Positions 63,458-64,000 of a stretch of 64,000 nucleotides of DNA are shown in pieces. Both the position numbers and the translations under genes were made by a program. A model generated the notes under the pieces. That model had not been told where the DNA came from. It did not search any database and worked only from the letters and a program-made list of their open reading frames with translations. How positions within the stretch are numbered: the first letter of the stretch is position 1; every line of letters starts with the position of its first letter. The stretch is from Enchytraeus crypticus (lineage: Eukaryota; Annelida; Clitellata; Enchytraeida; Enchytraeidae): NCBI GenBank assembly GCA_905160935.1, contig CAJHZI010000558.1, positions 725,001 to 789,000 of the forward strand, in the 5' to 3' direction.

Positions 63458-64000
63458 AATTTCAGGTCACAGTAATGATCCGCGTGACAATCAAGGGGCA
63501 TCACATTTAAGTGATCATCTTTTCTCTGAATGGTAAACAGTAAGCTTCAAAATCGATTTCACGAATTGGTGCAATATCTGATTGAGCAGAGTTTTTATTG
63601 CATTGCTGCCATTCTTTTACAATAATTATATAGATTTATAATTATTAATATTGCTCTCAATAGTAACCACAAAGCAATGGCTAAATATCTAAGCTTTAAC
63701 TGCATGAGTAACTTGGGCAAGACAGCTCTGCCACTTGGTTTGAGTTGCATATTTGAGTAATTATATATTATTATAATTATATGATAAGTTAGAGTTTTTA
63801 CTGTATTGCTTCCACTGAGCACAATTACACCAGGTATCAGTTCACTTGTACAGAATGTATACTGGAAAAGGTCTTAAATCTGCTGCTGGGAGGCATACCC
63901 TATCCAGAAATAACTACTAAAGTAGTATCTGATGAGGTAAAAGCCGTGGAGATGGAGAGACACCTGGATGATCTTCAAGTTCTCACTAGTCATGAAGTTA
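63458..64000 (+). pseudogene. M16 peptidase-like fragment (decayed), copy B, runs off the window
   Basis: Starts with VVLISGHSNDPRDNQGASHL (zinc region, but HLSDH replaces HLVEH) and stops soon after. A roughly 230-bp AT-rich insertion, bounded by a duplicated GAGTTTTTAxTGxATTGCTxCC segment (about 63589-63610 and 63793-63814), interrupts it. The frame then resumes with STEHNYTRYQFTC, LNLLLGGIPYPEITTK and VKAVEMERHLDD. It is homologous to residues about 58-170 of the 33.8-kb sequence. Confidence 0.8.

Overview
This is genomic DNA from a non-vertebrate animal. The genes have GT-AG introns, and two are conserved metazoan genes: the 3' end of a nephrocystin-4 (NPHP4) homologue, a cilium protein, and a complete homologue of the ACK/TNK2 non-receptor tyrosine kinase. 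The DNA between them is AT-rich and crowded with transposons, tRNA-like SINEs, (TA)n tracts and minisatellites. The phylum cannot be named from the sequence; an aquatic invertebrate is a guess.

Layout. 0.56-1.92 kb (+): the last two coding exons of NPHP4. 5.0-9.4 kb: LINE remnants, one split by a 1.6-kb hAT-type element with a perfect 8-bp target duplication. 9.7-10.9 kb: broken mariner transposases. 12.4-21.5 kb (-): a young LTR retrotransposon with gag, pol ending in a chromodomain-like module, and a fusion-type env; its LTRs are nearly identical. 22.2-32.4 kb: two convergent multi-exon genes that look like the two halves of one DNA transposon. One is a THAP/HTH/DDE transposase (+) with one or two nonsense codons; the other is an intact SWIM/YqaJ-nuclease/PHD protein (-). 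33.8-36.7 kb (+): an intronless M16 (insulysin-like) metallopeptidase sequence with a complete zinc site but one frameshift. Two decayed partial relatives lie at 63.3-64.0 kb. 37.2-38.3 kb: the 5' part of a LINE. 38.3-45.4 kb: mostly featureless AT-rich DNA.

45.38-61.08 kb (-): the ACK/TNK2 homologue. I reconstructed 15 coding exons whose splice phases all agree and which sum to 4092 nt (1363 aa). They encode SAM-like, tyrosine kinase, SH3, CRIB, long Ser-rich and UBA regions. Kinase oddities are DYG in place of DFG and Asp at the alpha-C Glu position. Its introns hold SINEs, minisatellites and a partial exon-duplication array. 61.9-62.65 kb: a Tc1/mariner-type element with terminal inverted repeats of about 200 bp.

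At least three SINE families recur through the window; one copy has a perfect 16-bp target duplication. No rRNA gene, canonical tRNA gene, CRISPR array or bacterial-type operon was seen.
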